From positions 2,604,001-2,668,000 of the forward strand of contig NZ_CP118610.1 in the NCBI RefSeq assembly GCF_028993555.1: 64,000 nt of DNA, read 5' to 3'. The number at the start of each line of letters is the position of its first letter. The stretch's first letter is position 1. The notes under the pieces were generated by a model. That model had not been told where the DNA came from and searched no databases. It worked only from the letters and a program-made list of their open reading frames with translations. Made by a program: the position numbers and the translations under genes. Shown piece after piece: positions 30,153-36,811 of this stretch. Source of the stretch: Ensifer adhaerens. Its GTDB lineage: Bacteria; Pseudomonadota; Alphaproteobacteria; Rhizobiales; Rhizobiaceae.

Positions 30153-30855
30153 AACTGGCGCTTGCGAGCGCAACCGACAGCGCGCCATGAACTATATCAG
30201 CGACCGGTCCAAACGCCGGACTGGCGCTTTACTTGCTATTGTACCCGGCAGCCAATTCGTTGCTTCGGCACCAGGGACGCGACAGGGCGCAATCGACCGG
30301 TCCAATTCAATACCTCTAGATTTTCTGCAAGAATCCAACGTAAGAAACGAGCGACGCGAGAAGCATCAAACATATCAGAGAGTTGCGAATGCCGGGCGAT
30401 GCCGGCATTCAATGGGCCTTCTCGCGGCTGCATCGAAAAACAGCAAAAACCCACTCAAATTTGCGGCATTCATTTTCAAAAAGCTGTGATTTCAACAGCT
30501 TGCGATATATCTTGAAGGAAGGGCAACAACCGGCGAAATGACCGATTTTTGAGCAATGACAAGACGCAATACCACGCTCGAAAAGTTTTGCTTGCCAATT
30601 CAAAATAAACCCATCACTCTTACTCTGTTCGGGCAATCTGCGAACACGGGAAGATCTTGAAATAAAAGCGGGCCGGAGACGCAAAACTCCGGGCGGCCAG
30701 ACCGGGAAGACGCATGAAAATGCAACTTCTCCAATGGCTGGCTGCGGTAACAGGACCCTTTCCTCAAACGTCGAGAACTGCCTGCCAACGCCCAATCGGG
30801 CAAAACTGCAATGCTGCCCGTCCGTCAAACGGGTGGAGAGAAAAGGACCTGACGC
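30153..30855. other. AT-richer intergenic region before the cold-shock gene
   Basis: About 700 bases without a convincing gene; frames at 30187-30489 and elsewhere lack domains and good starts. It contains a 9-bp inverted repeat GAATGCCGG/CCGGCATTC (30387-30395 and 30402-30410) and a 7-bp one AAGCTGT/ACAGCTT near 30480-30499. The 3' part should be the promoter and untranslated leader of the cold-shock gene, which in this family is often long and structured. Confidence 0.45.
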
Positions 30856-31071
30856 ATGGCCGAAACTGGCACTGTAAAATTCTTCAACACCGACAAGGGC
30901 TTTGGCTTCATCAAGCCTGACAACGGTGGTGCAGATATCTTCGTACACATTTCCGCAGTACAGGCCTCCGGCCTGAACGGGCTGACGGAAAACCAGAAGG
31001 TGAGCTTCGACACCGAACCGGATCGCCGCGGCAAAGGCCCGAAGGCGGTCAACCTGCAGATCGCCGGCTAA
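30856..31071 (+). CDS. Cold-shock family protein
   Basis: The 71-residue single-domain protein has both RNA-binding motifs: RNP1-like 'KGFGFIKPD' and RNP2-like 'DIFVHISA'. It binds single-stranded RNA or DNA and can act as an RNA chaperone. 'AAAAGGACCTGACGC' precedes the ATG. An intrinsic terminator follows. Whether it is cold-induced cannot be seen here; rhizobia carry several paralogues. Confidence 0.96.
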   Translation: MAETGTVKFFNTDKGFGFIKPDNGGADIFVHISAVQASGLNGLTENQKVSFDTEPDRRGKGPKAVNLQIAG

Positions 31072-31102
31072 CGCCGACTTCTGCTGACAGATTCAAAGTT
31101 GA

Positions 31103-31130
31103 AGCCCGGCAGACTTGCCGGGTTTTTTTT
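31103..31130 (+). terminator. Intrinsic terminator of the cold-shock gene
   Basis: CCCGGC (31105-31110), loop AGACTT, GCCGGG (31117-31122), then eight T residues. Confidence 0.92.
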
Positions 31131-31217
31131 GTTCAGGCTCGGTTCACAGTGGCGGCATTAACTTCCTCTCATCATGAAATCCGGATTGATCCGGTCCATG
31201 CGATAGGATTGAAGCTC

Positions 31218-31664
31218 ATGAACAAGTTCGTCAAAGCCGCCGTTCTTTCGGTCGCCGCAGCCGCCATGGTCATCCCGACGTTCGGCGTTGCTGAAGCGGG
31301 CGGCCGTCACCACCACAACAATGACGATGCGTGGGCGGCTGGCGCAGCGGGCCTCGTCGCCGGCGCACTGATCGGCGGCGCGATCGCCTCGCAGCCCCGT
31401 TACAACAGCGGCTACGGCGAACGCGTCTACATCGATCCGGAACCGGAATACGACTATTACGAGCCGCGCCCGGTCTACCGCCCGCGCCCGGTCTACCAGG
31501 CCCGTCCGGTCGTCGTTGACAGCTACGGCGGCGGTTACCGCTCGCTCGAACCCTGGACGCCGACCTGGTACCGTTACTGCTCGCAGCGCTACCGCTCGTT
31601 CAACCCGGACAACGGCACCTTCCGCGGTTACGATGGCCGCAGCTACTTCTGCACCGCCGGCTGA
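31218..31664 (+). CDS. BA14K-family secreted protein
   Basis: The 148-residue product has a signal peptide (cleavage near 'GVAEAGG', residue 30), a His-rich patch, a glycine-rich hydrophobic stretch 'AAGAAGLVAGALIGGAIAS', Tyr/Pro/Arg-rich repeats 'RPVYRPRPVYQARPV', and the BA14K tail 'WYRYCSQRYRSFNPDNGTFRGYDGRSYFC'. The family is named for a Brucella immunoreactive protein and is envelope-associated. Function is unclear. The ATG at 31218 begins the signal peptide; AGGA lies ten bases upstream. Confidence 0.92.
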   Translation: MNKFVKAAVLSVAAAAMVIPTFGVAEAGGRHHHNNDDAWAAGAAGLVAGALIGGAIASQPRYNSGYGERVYIDPEPEYDYYEPRPVYRPRPVYQARPVVVDSYGGGYRSLEPWTPTWYRYCSQRYRSFNPDNGTFRGYDGRSYFCTAG

Positions 31665-31690
31665 TCAGCGCCGCGGCAGCACTGAACAAG

Positions 31691-31725
31691 AAAACGCATG
31701 GCTCTCACGAGCCATGCGTTTTTTG
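31691..31725 (+). terminator. Intrinsic terminator after the BA14K gene
   Basis: A perfect 14-bp stem (31691-31704 with 31709-31722) with a TCAC loop, ending in a T run. It abuts the first copy of the dispersed two-hairpin repeat. Confidence 0.92.
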
Positions 31726-31729
31726 ATTC

Positions 31730-31807
31730 TACTGCATGTGTCCTTTAATCGTCGCAGATTGAAGGACAGCAACCTTTGCGCGTCTCATAAGACGCGCGGC
31801 GCTGTAG
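31730..31807 (+). repeat. Dispersed two-hairpin repeat, copy A (internally deleted)
   Basis: It shares ACTGCATG, GATTGAAGGACA and the terminal block CCTTTGCGCGTCT-CATAA-GACGCGCGGCGCTGTAG with the copy at 34268-34373, but lacks about 30 bases of the middle, including the small ORF start. Hairpin GCGCGTCT/AGACGCGC is intact. Confidence 0.8.
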
Positions 31808-31834
31808 GCCGCTGATGCAGCTTGCTCGAGCGGA

Positions 31835-32476
31835 TCAGAGCCCGCGCAGATACGGATTGGTGCGGCGCTCCTCGCCGATCTGCCCGCCCGGGCCGTGGCC
31901 GCAGATAAAGCCGACAGTGTCACCTAGCGGCAGAATCTTGTCGCGAATCGAATCGAGCAGTTGCTGGTGATTGCCGCCCGGCAGGTCGGTGCGGCCGATC
32001 GAGCCGTGGAAGAGAACATCGCCGACATGGGCGAAGTTCTGCGCCCGGTTGAAGTAGACGACGTGGCCGGGAGCATGGCCGGGGCAATGCAGGACCTCGA
32101 AGACGTGGTCGCCGAACGAAACGGTATCGCCCTCTTCGAGCCAACGATCGGGAATGACGTTCTGGACCTTCATCGCCAGTCCAAAACGCTCGGCCTGGCT
32201 CTCGAGCCGTTCGAGCAACGGCAGGTCATCCTTGTGCGGGCCGATGATTTCGAGCCCGAGCGCATCCTTCAATTCCTTGGCGCCGCCGGCGTGGTCGATA
32301 TGGCCGTGGGTGATCCAGATTGCCTTCAGCGTGATGCCGTTCTCGCGAACCGTCTGCAGGATGAGATCGACATCGCCACCGGGATCGACGATCACGCCTT
32401 CCTTGGTCTCGCTGTCGAACAGCACCGTGCAATTCTGCTCGAAATGGGTAACCGGAATAATGCCCGCCTGTAACAT
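31835..32476 (-). CDS. Metallo-beta-lactamase-fold hydrolase (glyoxalase II-like)
   Basis: The 213-residue single-domain protein carries the dinuclear metal motif 'THGHIDHAGG' (residues 55-64), later ligands in 'CPGHAPGHVVYF' and 'VGDVLFHGSIGRTDLPGGN', and 'ICGHGPGGQIGEER'. This is the pattern of the small YcbL/GloB-like subgroup, which hydrolyses thioesters in some bacteria. It lacks the C-terminal substrate-binding domain of true GloB, so the substrate is uncertain. It is flanked by two copies of the dispersed repeat. Confidence 0.92.
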   Translation of the reverse strand: MLQAGIIPVTHFEQNCTVLFDSETKEGVIVDPGGDVDLILQTVRENGITLKAIWITHGHIDHAGGAKELKDALGLEIIGPHKDDLPLLERLESQAERFGLAMKVQNVIPDRWLEEGDTVSFGDHVFEVLHCPGHAPGHVVYFNRAQNFAHVGDVLFHGSIGRTDLPGGNHQQLLDSIRDKILPLGDTVGFICGHGPGGQIGEERRTNPYLRGL

Positions 32477-32497
32477 GTGCGCCTGCCTCTATAGGAT

Positions 32498-32607
32498 CTA
32501 CTGCTTGTTTCCCTCGATCGTGGCCGATCGAAGGATAAGACATGCAGCAGCACTTCAAAATATTGCAGCGACCTTGGCGCGCCCGTCAGGACGCGCCTCG
32601 CTGTCGT
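32498..32607 (+). repeat. Dispersed two-hairpin repeat, copy B (diverged)
   Basis: Aligns end to end with copy C: ACTGCTTGTTTCCCTCGATCG, GCCGATCGAAGGATAAGA, ATGCAGCAGCACTTCAAAATA, then GCGCGCCCGTCAGGACGCGCC. The small ORF is present (MQQHFKILQRPW...) but its stop codon is lost. Paired substitutions in the stem (TCGATCG with CGATCGA) keep the hairpin. Confidence 0.75.
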
Positions 32608-32648
32608 ATCTCTCCTATAGCGGCAATTGGCGTCGGTGACAGCGGCAA

Positions 32649-32813
32649 TCAGCGCAGAACGGCGACTTGGCCGGTGGCGGGTTGCGGCGCCGGCCATTGC
32701 ACCGTCGTCATCAGCAACGCCGAAATCGCCAGCTCCGCAGCAACCACGATCCGCACCACCGGCTTGAGGCTGCGGGCAGTGAAATTGTTCTGGTCCGGCT
32801 GAATATTCTGCAT
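32649..32813 (-). CDS. 54-residue small membrane protein
   Basis: A minus-strand frame not listed by ordinary length cut-offs encodes 'MQNIQPDQNNF TARSLKPVV' followed by a hydrophobic segment 'RIVVAAELAISALLM' and a Pro-rich tail ending 'VAVLR'. GGGAGAGGGACGACG directly precedes the ATG at 32813, a strong ribosome site. One membrane span is likely, with the N-terminus probably inside. No family is recognised. It is divergent from the SH3-domain protein gene. Confidence 0.6.
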   Translation of the reverse strand: MQNIQPDQNNFTARSLKPVVRIVVAAELAISALLMTTVQWPAPQPATGQVAVLR

Positions 32814-32958
32814 CGTCGTCCCTCTCCCGCCGCCTGTTCTCCTGGCTCATGGGCCTTGGCAGCGGGGGAAGAATGTCACGGCGTCACATTTCGTGACGTT
32901 CCCGGGGGAACATCCGCGCGCGCGGAGACGTTTCGCCCTCGTCAATAAGAGGAGAAAG

Positions 32959-33585
32959 ATGATGGTGAAGCTTACCCGCCCCCTGTTGCGAGCCGCTGCG
33001 GCCGCGGGTTTGGTGTTGACGGTCGGCATGCCGGCCGCCTTTGCAGCCATGACCGCAACCACAGTCACGGACCTCAACATCCGCACGGGTCCGGGCCCCC
33101 AATATCCGACGGTGGGTCTTGCGACCCGCGGGAGCACCGCAGTCATCGACGGCTGCATCGAAGGCAGCAAATGGTGCCGCATCGATATCGATGGCGTGCG
33201 CGGCTGGGTCTATGCGCAGTATCTGACGACCGACTTCGACGGTTCGGCCGTCGTGGTTCAAGAACGTCGCGCCGACCTCGCCATTCCGGCAGTCACCTAC
33301 GAGGCGCAACCCAATGATCCGGTGATCGTCAGGAGCGGCGATGAGTTGATCGGCCCGGTCGAAGAGATCGATCCGATCGTTCCGCCGGATACCGTGCGCA
33401 CCTACGTTACGTCGAACCCCGGCGAGACGGTTTATCTCGACGGCGAGGTCGTGGTCGGCGCGGAGCTGCCGCAGACCGTCGCGGTCCAGCGCGTGCCCGA
33501 CTATGACTACGACTATGTCAGCATCAACGGCCAGCCCGTGCTGGTCGAGCCGGCGACGCGACGCATCGTCTACGTCTATCGGTAA
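32959..33585 (+). CDS. SH3-domain / DUF1236 secreted protein
   Basis: The 208-residue protein has a signal peptide (cleavage near 'AFAAMT', residue 31), a bacterial SH3 domain at about 34-92 ('TDLNIRTGPGPQYPTVGLATRGS.AVIDGC...WC.ID.DGVRGWVYAQYL'), and a C-terminal DUF1236-like part ('VRTYVTSNPGETVYLDGEVVVGAELPQ'). Such proteins bind cell-wall or envelope components. The ATG at 32959 follows AAGAGGAGAA. A strong hairpin lies after the stop. Confidence 0.9.
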   Translation: MMVKLTRPLLRAAAAAGLVLTVGMPAAFAAMTATTVTDLNIRTGPGPQYPTVGLATRGSTAVIDGCIEGSKWCRIDIDGVRGWVYAQYLTTDFDGSAVVVQERRADLAIPAVTYEAQPNDPVIVRSGDELIGPVEEIDPIVPPDTVRTYVTSNPGETVYLDGEVVVGAELPQTVAVQRVPDYDYDYVSINGQPVLVEPATRRIVYVYR

Positions 33586-33593
33586 GCATTGAT

Positions 33594-33621
33594 ACTCCGG
33601 CGACCGGGCGGTCGCCGGAGT
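33594..33621 (+). terminator. 12-bp hairpin downstream of the SH3/DUF1236 gene
   Basis: ACTCCGGCGACC (33594-33605) and GGTCGCCGGAGT (33610-33621) pair perfectly around GGGC. No T run follows, so it may protect the mRNA 3' end or work with Rho rather than act as a simple terminator. Confidence 0.55.
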
Positions 33622-33799
33622 CCGAGGGCCTTCGGCAGACGCCTCTCCCACGGCATTGCCGCATGCACGAATCATTCGCTTCACGACGCGAAGACTGAAA
33701 CCGATCCTTCTTAACGCCGGCGCACCCTTCTCCCTTTGGCGCCACGAAACGCCGATTTCAGCTGAAATCAAACCATTTCAATAGGCTAGGGTACGGTTG

Positions 33800-33843
33800 C
33801 CTGGGCGGTCATTTCATTCAACCTGGGCGGTCATTTCATTCAA
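33800..33843. repeat. Perfect 22-bp tandem repeat (two units)
   Basis: CCTGGGCGGTCATTTCATTCAA occurs at 33800-33821 and again at 33822-33843 without a mismatch. A TTGACA hexamer starts two bases later (33845). Position suggests a regulator-binding array or a replication slippage product upstream of the glycine-rich membrane protein gene. Confidence 0.85.
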
Positions 33844-33937
33844 ATTGACAACAATCCAGATTCGGCTTCAACCTATCGGTGCCGGATCATCGGCTTTTAG
33901 TGGCCCGTCCACGACGAGCCACGACACGGAGGGATCA

Positions 33938-34204
33938 ATGGAAGCATTAATGCCTATCATTACCCAATTGATCGCGGGGGCGGCCGGCGGCAACGCGGCC
34001 AGCGCAGTGTTGAAGCAGCAGGCATTCGGTGTCGTCGCACGGACCATCGTCGGCGCGATCGGCGGCCTGGGCGGAGGTTTCCTCATTCAGATGCTCGGCG
34101 GCGAAGCAGCCGCGACAGGCCTTGCCGTGCAGGCCATCGGCAGTCTCGTCGGCGGTGGCGTGCTGAGCGGTATTGTCGGGCAATTCCTCGGCAAGACGGC
34201 CTGA
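33938..34204 (+). CDS. Small glycine-rich membrane protein
   Basis: The 88-residue product is nearly all Gly/Ala and hydrophobic residues, with two likely membrane helices ('GGLGGGFLIQMLGG' and 'AIGSLVGGGVLSGIVGQFLG'). No catalytic motif. It resembles small 'glycine zipper'-type proteins found in rhizobia, but function is unknown. GGAGGGATCA precedes the ATG at 33938; the frame opens at 33797, inside the tandem repeat area, and that extension looks non-coding. Confidence 0.75.
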   Translation: MEALMPIITQLIAGAAGGNAASAVLKQQAFGVVARTIVGAIGGLGGGFLIQMLGGEAAATGLAVQAIGSLVGGGVLSGIVGQFLGKTA

Positions 34205-34231
34205 AACCGGCGATCATCTCCGTAGTAAGAC

Positions 34232-34258
34232 AAAAGGCGGCCAATGGCCGCCTTTTCT
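34232..34258 (+). terminator. Intrinsic terminator after the glycine-rich protein gene
   Basis: AAAAGGCGGCC and GGCCGCCTTTT pair around AAT. It abuts copy C of the dispersed repeat. Confidence 0.88.
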
Positions 34259-34267
34259 GCATTCGAA

Positions 34268-34373
34268 CCACTGCATGTTTCCCTCAATCGTAGCCGATTG
34301 AAGGACAAAACATGCAGCAATTCAAAGTGCTACAACGACCTTTGCGCGTCTCATAAGACGCGCGGCGCTGTAG
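34268..34373 (+). repeat. Dispersed two-hairpin repeat, copy C (complete)
   Basis: First hairpin: TGCATGTTT pairs with AAACATGCA, with an inner TCAATCG/CGATTGA stem. Second: CTACAACG with CGCTGTAG (one mismatch or wobble), inner GCGCGTCT/AGACGCGC with CATA loop. Between them an ATG at 34312 opens a 14-codon frame M-Q-Q-F-K-V-L-Q-R-P-L-R-V-S ending TAA at 34356, inside the loop of the second hairpin. It resembles the short palindromic repeat families known in Sinorhizobium genomes. Confidence 0.85.
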
Positions 34374-34384
34374 GTGCGGAGCCG

Positions 34385-35275
34385 TTACTCGGCGGCCGCA
34401 GCAACCGGATAGACTTCCTTCATGTAGTCGTTCATCAGCGTTTCCGAAATCGTCGCCGGTGTGAAGCGATGGGGACCGATCTCGGAAACCGGCGTCACTT
34501 CGGCAGCGGACCCCGTGAGGAAGCACTCGCTGAAGCTCGGCAGTTCGTCCGGCATGATCGCCCGCTCGACAACCTCATAGCCGCGGCGCTTGGCAAGCTC
34601 GATGACCGTGCGGCGAGTGATGCCGTCGAGGAAGCAGTCCGGCACCGGTGTGTGGATGACGCCGTCCTTGACGAAGAAGATGTTGGCGCCGGTCGCTTCG
34701 GCTACCCGGCCGCGATAGTCCAGCATCATCGCATCCGCATAGCCCTTGGCTTCCGCCGCATGCTTGGAGATGGTGCAGATCATGTAGAGGCCGGCCGCCT
34801 TGGACTTCGAAGGTGCCGTCTGCGGATCTGGGCGACGGTACTCGGCGATGTCGAGGCGAATGCCCTTCAGCTTCTCGGCCGGGTTGAAGTAGCTGCCCCA
34901 TTGCCAGATGGCGATGGCCACGTTGATGCGGTTGTTCTGGGCCGAAACGCCCATGCTTTCGCTGCCGCGCCAGGCGATCGGCCGCACATAGGCCTCGGAG
35001 AAGCCCTGGCGCTTCAGAAGCTCGACGCTCGCGGTATCCAGTTCTTCCACCGAATAGGGAATCTTGAAGCCGAGGATACCGGCCGACTGATGAAGGCGCT
35101 GGTTGTGCTCGTTCAGCTTGAAGATGCGTCCGCCATAGGCGCGCTCGCCCTCGAAGACCGCGCTCGCATAATGCAGGCCGTGGGTCAGCACGTGAATCTT
35201 GGCGTCCTTCCATGCGACGAACTCGCCGTTGAACCAGATTTCTCCGTCCAACTGATCAAAAGGAACCGCTGCCAT
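34385..35275 (-). CDS. ilvE: Branched-chain amino acid aminotransferase
   Basis: The 296-residue fold-type IV PLP enzyme catalyses the last step of Leu, Ile and Val synthesis. Family features: 'IWFNGEFVAWKDAKIHVLTHGLHYASAVFEGERAY', the PLP-lysine region 'SKAAGLYMICTISKHAAEAKGYADAMMLD', and 'GITRRTVIELAKRRGYEV'. Length fits IlvE. It is divergent from the MarR gene across a 270-base region with inverted repeats. Confidence 0.95.
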   Translation of the reverse strand: MAAVPFDQLDGEIWFNGEFVAWKDAKIHVLTHGLHYASAVFEGERAYGGRIFKLNEHNQRLHQSAGILGFKIPYSVEELDTASVELLKRQGFSEAYVRPIAWRGSESMGVSAQNNRINVAIAIWQWGSYFNPAEKLKGIRLDIAEYRRPDPQTAPSKSKAAGLYMICTISKHAAEAKGYADAMMLDYRGRVAEATGANIFFVKDGVIHTPVPDCFLDGITRRTVIELAKRRGYEVVERAIMPDELPSFSECFLTGSAAEVTPVSEIGPHRFTPATISETLMNDYMKEVYPVAAAAE

Positions 35276-35329
35276 GGTGTCATCCTCCGGCGCATATACG
35301 CCATTCTTAGTTGATTATCGTCCTGCTTT

Positions 35330-35347
35330 CAGTTTATCGGCAAACTG
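35330..35347. promoter_or_regulatory. Small inverted repeat in the ilvE promoter region
   Basis: CAGTTT-ATCGGC-AAACTG, 55 bases upstream of the ilvE start. Could be an operator; no regulator is evident. Confidence 0.3.
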
Positions 35348-35469
35348 ATTGAGGGAAAATTCAATTTCGTGATTTTGGATTTGCGATCGGAACGGCGCGG
35401 CATATCCTTTTGAAGGTGTTGCCAACGCCAAATGTCTCGCTTACCGAGCAAGGACGCTAATGGTGCGGT

Positions 35470-35500
35470 AAAAATATGTCAATAAAGCTGACGTATTTTT
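35470..35500. promoter_or_regulatory. Imperfect 12-bp inverted repeat, candidate MarR operator
   Basis: AAAAATATGTCA (35470-35481) and TGACGTATTTTT (35489-35500) are complementary at 11 of 12 positions, spaced by ATAAAGC. It lies 45 bases before the GTG start of the MarR gene, the usual place for autoregulation. It might also form an RNA hairpin through a G-U pair. Confidence 0.5.
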
Positions 35501-35545
35501 CCGAATGTTTCGCAAGTTGCAATCTGGCTGAAAGGAAATGACCGC

Positions 35546-36022
35546 GTGGCCGGCCAATCCAAAGAGAACACCCGGTATCTCACCGATGCCGCCGCCGATG
35601 ATGACACGATCGATTTCGAAATCATCGAGCTGCTCTTCTTTGCCTATCGCGACTTCACCTCCGATCCCGACGCGATCCTTGAAAAGAGCGGCTTCGGACG
35701 GGCACACCACCGGGTCGTCCACTTCGTCGACCGCGAGCCCGGCATGACGGTCGCCGACCTCCTGGAGACGCTGAAGATCACCAAGCAGAGCCTGGCGCGC
35801 GTGCTCAAGCAATTGATCGATTCGGGCTATATCCGCCAGGAGACCGGCCCTGAAGACCGGCGCCAGCGCATGCTCTATACGACAGAGGAAGGCCAGGCGC
35901 TGGCGCGGGCGCTGGCCGAGCCACAGTCCCGCCGCATAGCCGATGCATTGGCAAGAACGGGTCCGGGCGCGCGGGAAACGGTCAAGCGCTTTCTCGCCGG
36001 AATGAAGAACGCCGAAGACTGA
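35546..36022 (+). CDS. MarR-family transcriptional regulator
   Basis: The 158-residue protein starts at GTG after AAAGGAAATGACC. It contains the MarR winged helix: 'MTVADLLETLKITKQSLARVLKQLIDSGYIRQETGPEDRRQRMLYTTEEG' (around residues 70-120, with recognition helix and wing). Position between ilvE and an OmpR-type two-component pair resembles the MarR/response-regulator arrangement known as petP-petR in Rhodobacter and the cenR locus of other alphaproteobacteria. It may be co-transcribed with the regulator 55 bases downstream. Ligand unknown. Confidence 0.92.
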   Translation: MAGQSKENTRYLTDAAADDDTIDFEIIELLFFAYRDFTSDPDAILEKSGFGRAHHRVVHFVDREPGMTVADLLETLKITKQSLARVLKQLIDSGYIRQETGPEDRRQRMLYTTEEGQALARALAEPQSRRIADALARTGPGARETVKRFLAGMKNAED

Positions 36023-36077
36023 CACGAGGCCCACCGCCGGCAGGCGGCTCGGAAGCCTGGAACCAGGGAAGCGTGGA

Positions 36078-36779
36078 ATGACGACAAAAGCGACTGTCTC
36101 GGACGATGCGGCTCACCTTCTGGTCGTTGACGACGACCGGCGCATCCGCGACCTGCTCAACCGCTATCTGGTCGAACAGGGATTTCGCGTGACGACCGCG
36201 TCCGATGCGGACGAGGCGCGGCGCAAGCTCGTCGGCCTCGACTTCGATCTCCTGATCGTCGACGTGATGATGCCGGGCGAAAGCGGCATCTCGCTGACCC
36301 ATAGCCTCCGGCAGATCAAGACCGTGCCGATCCTGATGCTGACGGCGCTGGCGGAATCGAATTCCCGCATCGAAGGCCTCGAGGCCGGCGCCGACGACTA
36401 TCTGTCGAAGCCCTTCGATCCGCGCGAACTGGTCTTGCGCATCAACAATATCCTGCGCCGCAACCAGCCGGCCCAGGCGCCCAAGGTCGATCAGGTGATC
36501 TTCGGCCCCTACACCTTCTCGGTGGTGCGCAAGGAGCTTCGGCGCGGCGCCGATCACATCCGCCTCACCGACCGCGAGCAGGAGATCATGACGCTCTTTT
36601 CGCAGCGCGCCGGCGAAACCATCCCGCGCCACGAGCTGATCGGCGACGACGCCGAGGTCGGCGAGCGCACGATCGACGTGCAGATCAATCGCCTCCGGCG
36701 CAAGATCGAGGACGATCCATCCAATCCCGTCTGGCTGCAGACGGTGCGCGGCATCGGCTACCGGCTGAGCGTGGACTGA
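36078..36779 (+). CDS. OmpR/PhoB-type response regulator, CenR/PetR-like
   Basis: The 233-residue protein has a receiver domain with acidic pocket 'VVDDD', phospho-acceptor Asp62 in 'LIVDVMMPGESG', Thr in 'MLTAL' and Lys in 'LSKPFDP'. A C-terminal winged-helix DNA-binding domain ends in 'GERTIDVQINRLRRKIEDDPSNPVWLQTVRGIGYRL'. Context (MarR before, histidine kinase after) resembles the essential envelope regulator CenR of alphaproteobacteria; this identity is inferred, not proven. The kinase gene begins about 30 bases downstream, so they should be co-expressed. Confidence 0.93.
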   Translation: MTTKATVSDDAAHLLVVDDDRRIRDLLNRYLVEQGFRVTTASDADEARRKLVGLDFDLLIVDVMMPGESGISLTHSLRQIKTVPILMLTALAESNSRIEGLEAGADDYLSKPFDPRELVLRINNILRRNQPAQAPKVDQVIFGPYTFSVVRKELRRGADHIRLTDREQEIMTLFSQRAGETIPRHELIGDDAEVGERTIDVQINRLRRKIEDDPSNPVWLQTVRGIGYRLSVD

Positions 36780-36811
36780 GATGGCAGTCCTTCCGATGAG
36801 TGCGGCGTCCC

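Noticed and set aside
30187..30489. A 100-codon frame in the AT-richer gap
   Set aside because: No ribosome site, family pattern or signal; composition is that of the surrounding non-coding DNA.
32542..32802. An 86-codon frame starting in repeat copy B
   Set aside because: It begins with the repeat's mini-ORF and then runs through the opposite strand of the 54-residue gene; it reads on only because the repeat's stop codon is mutated.
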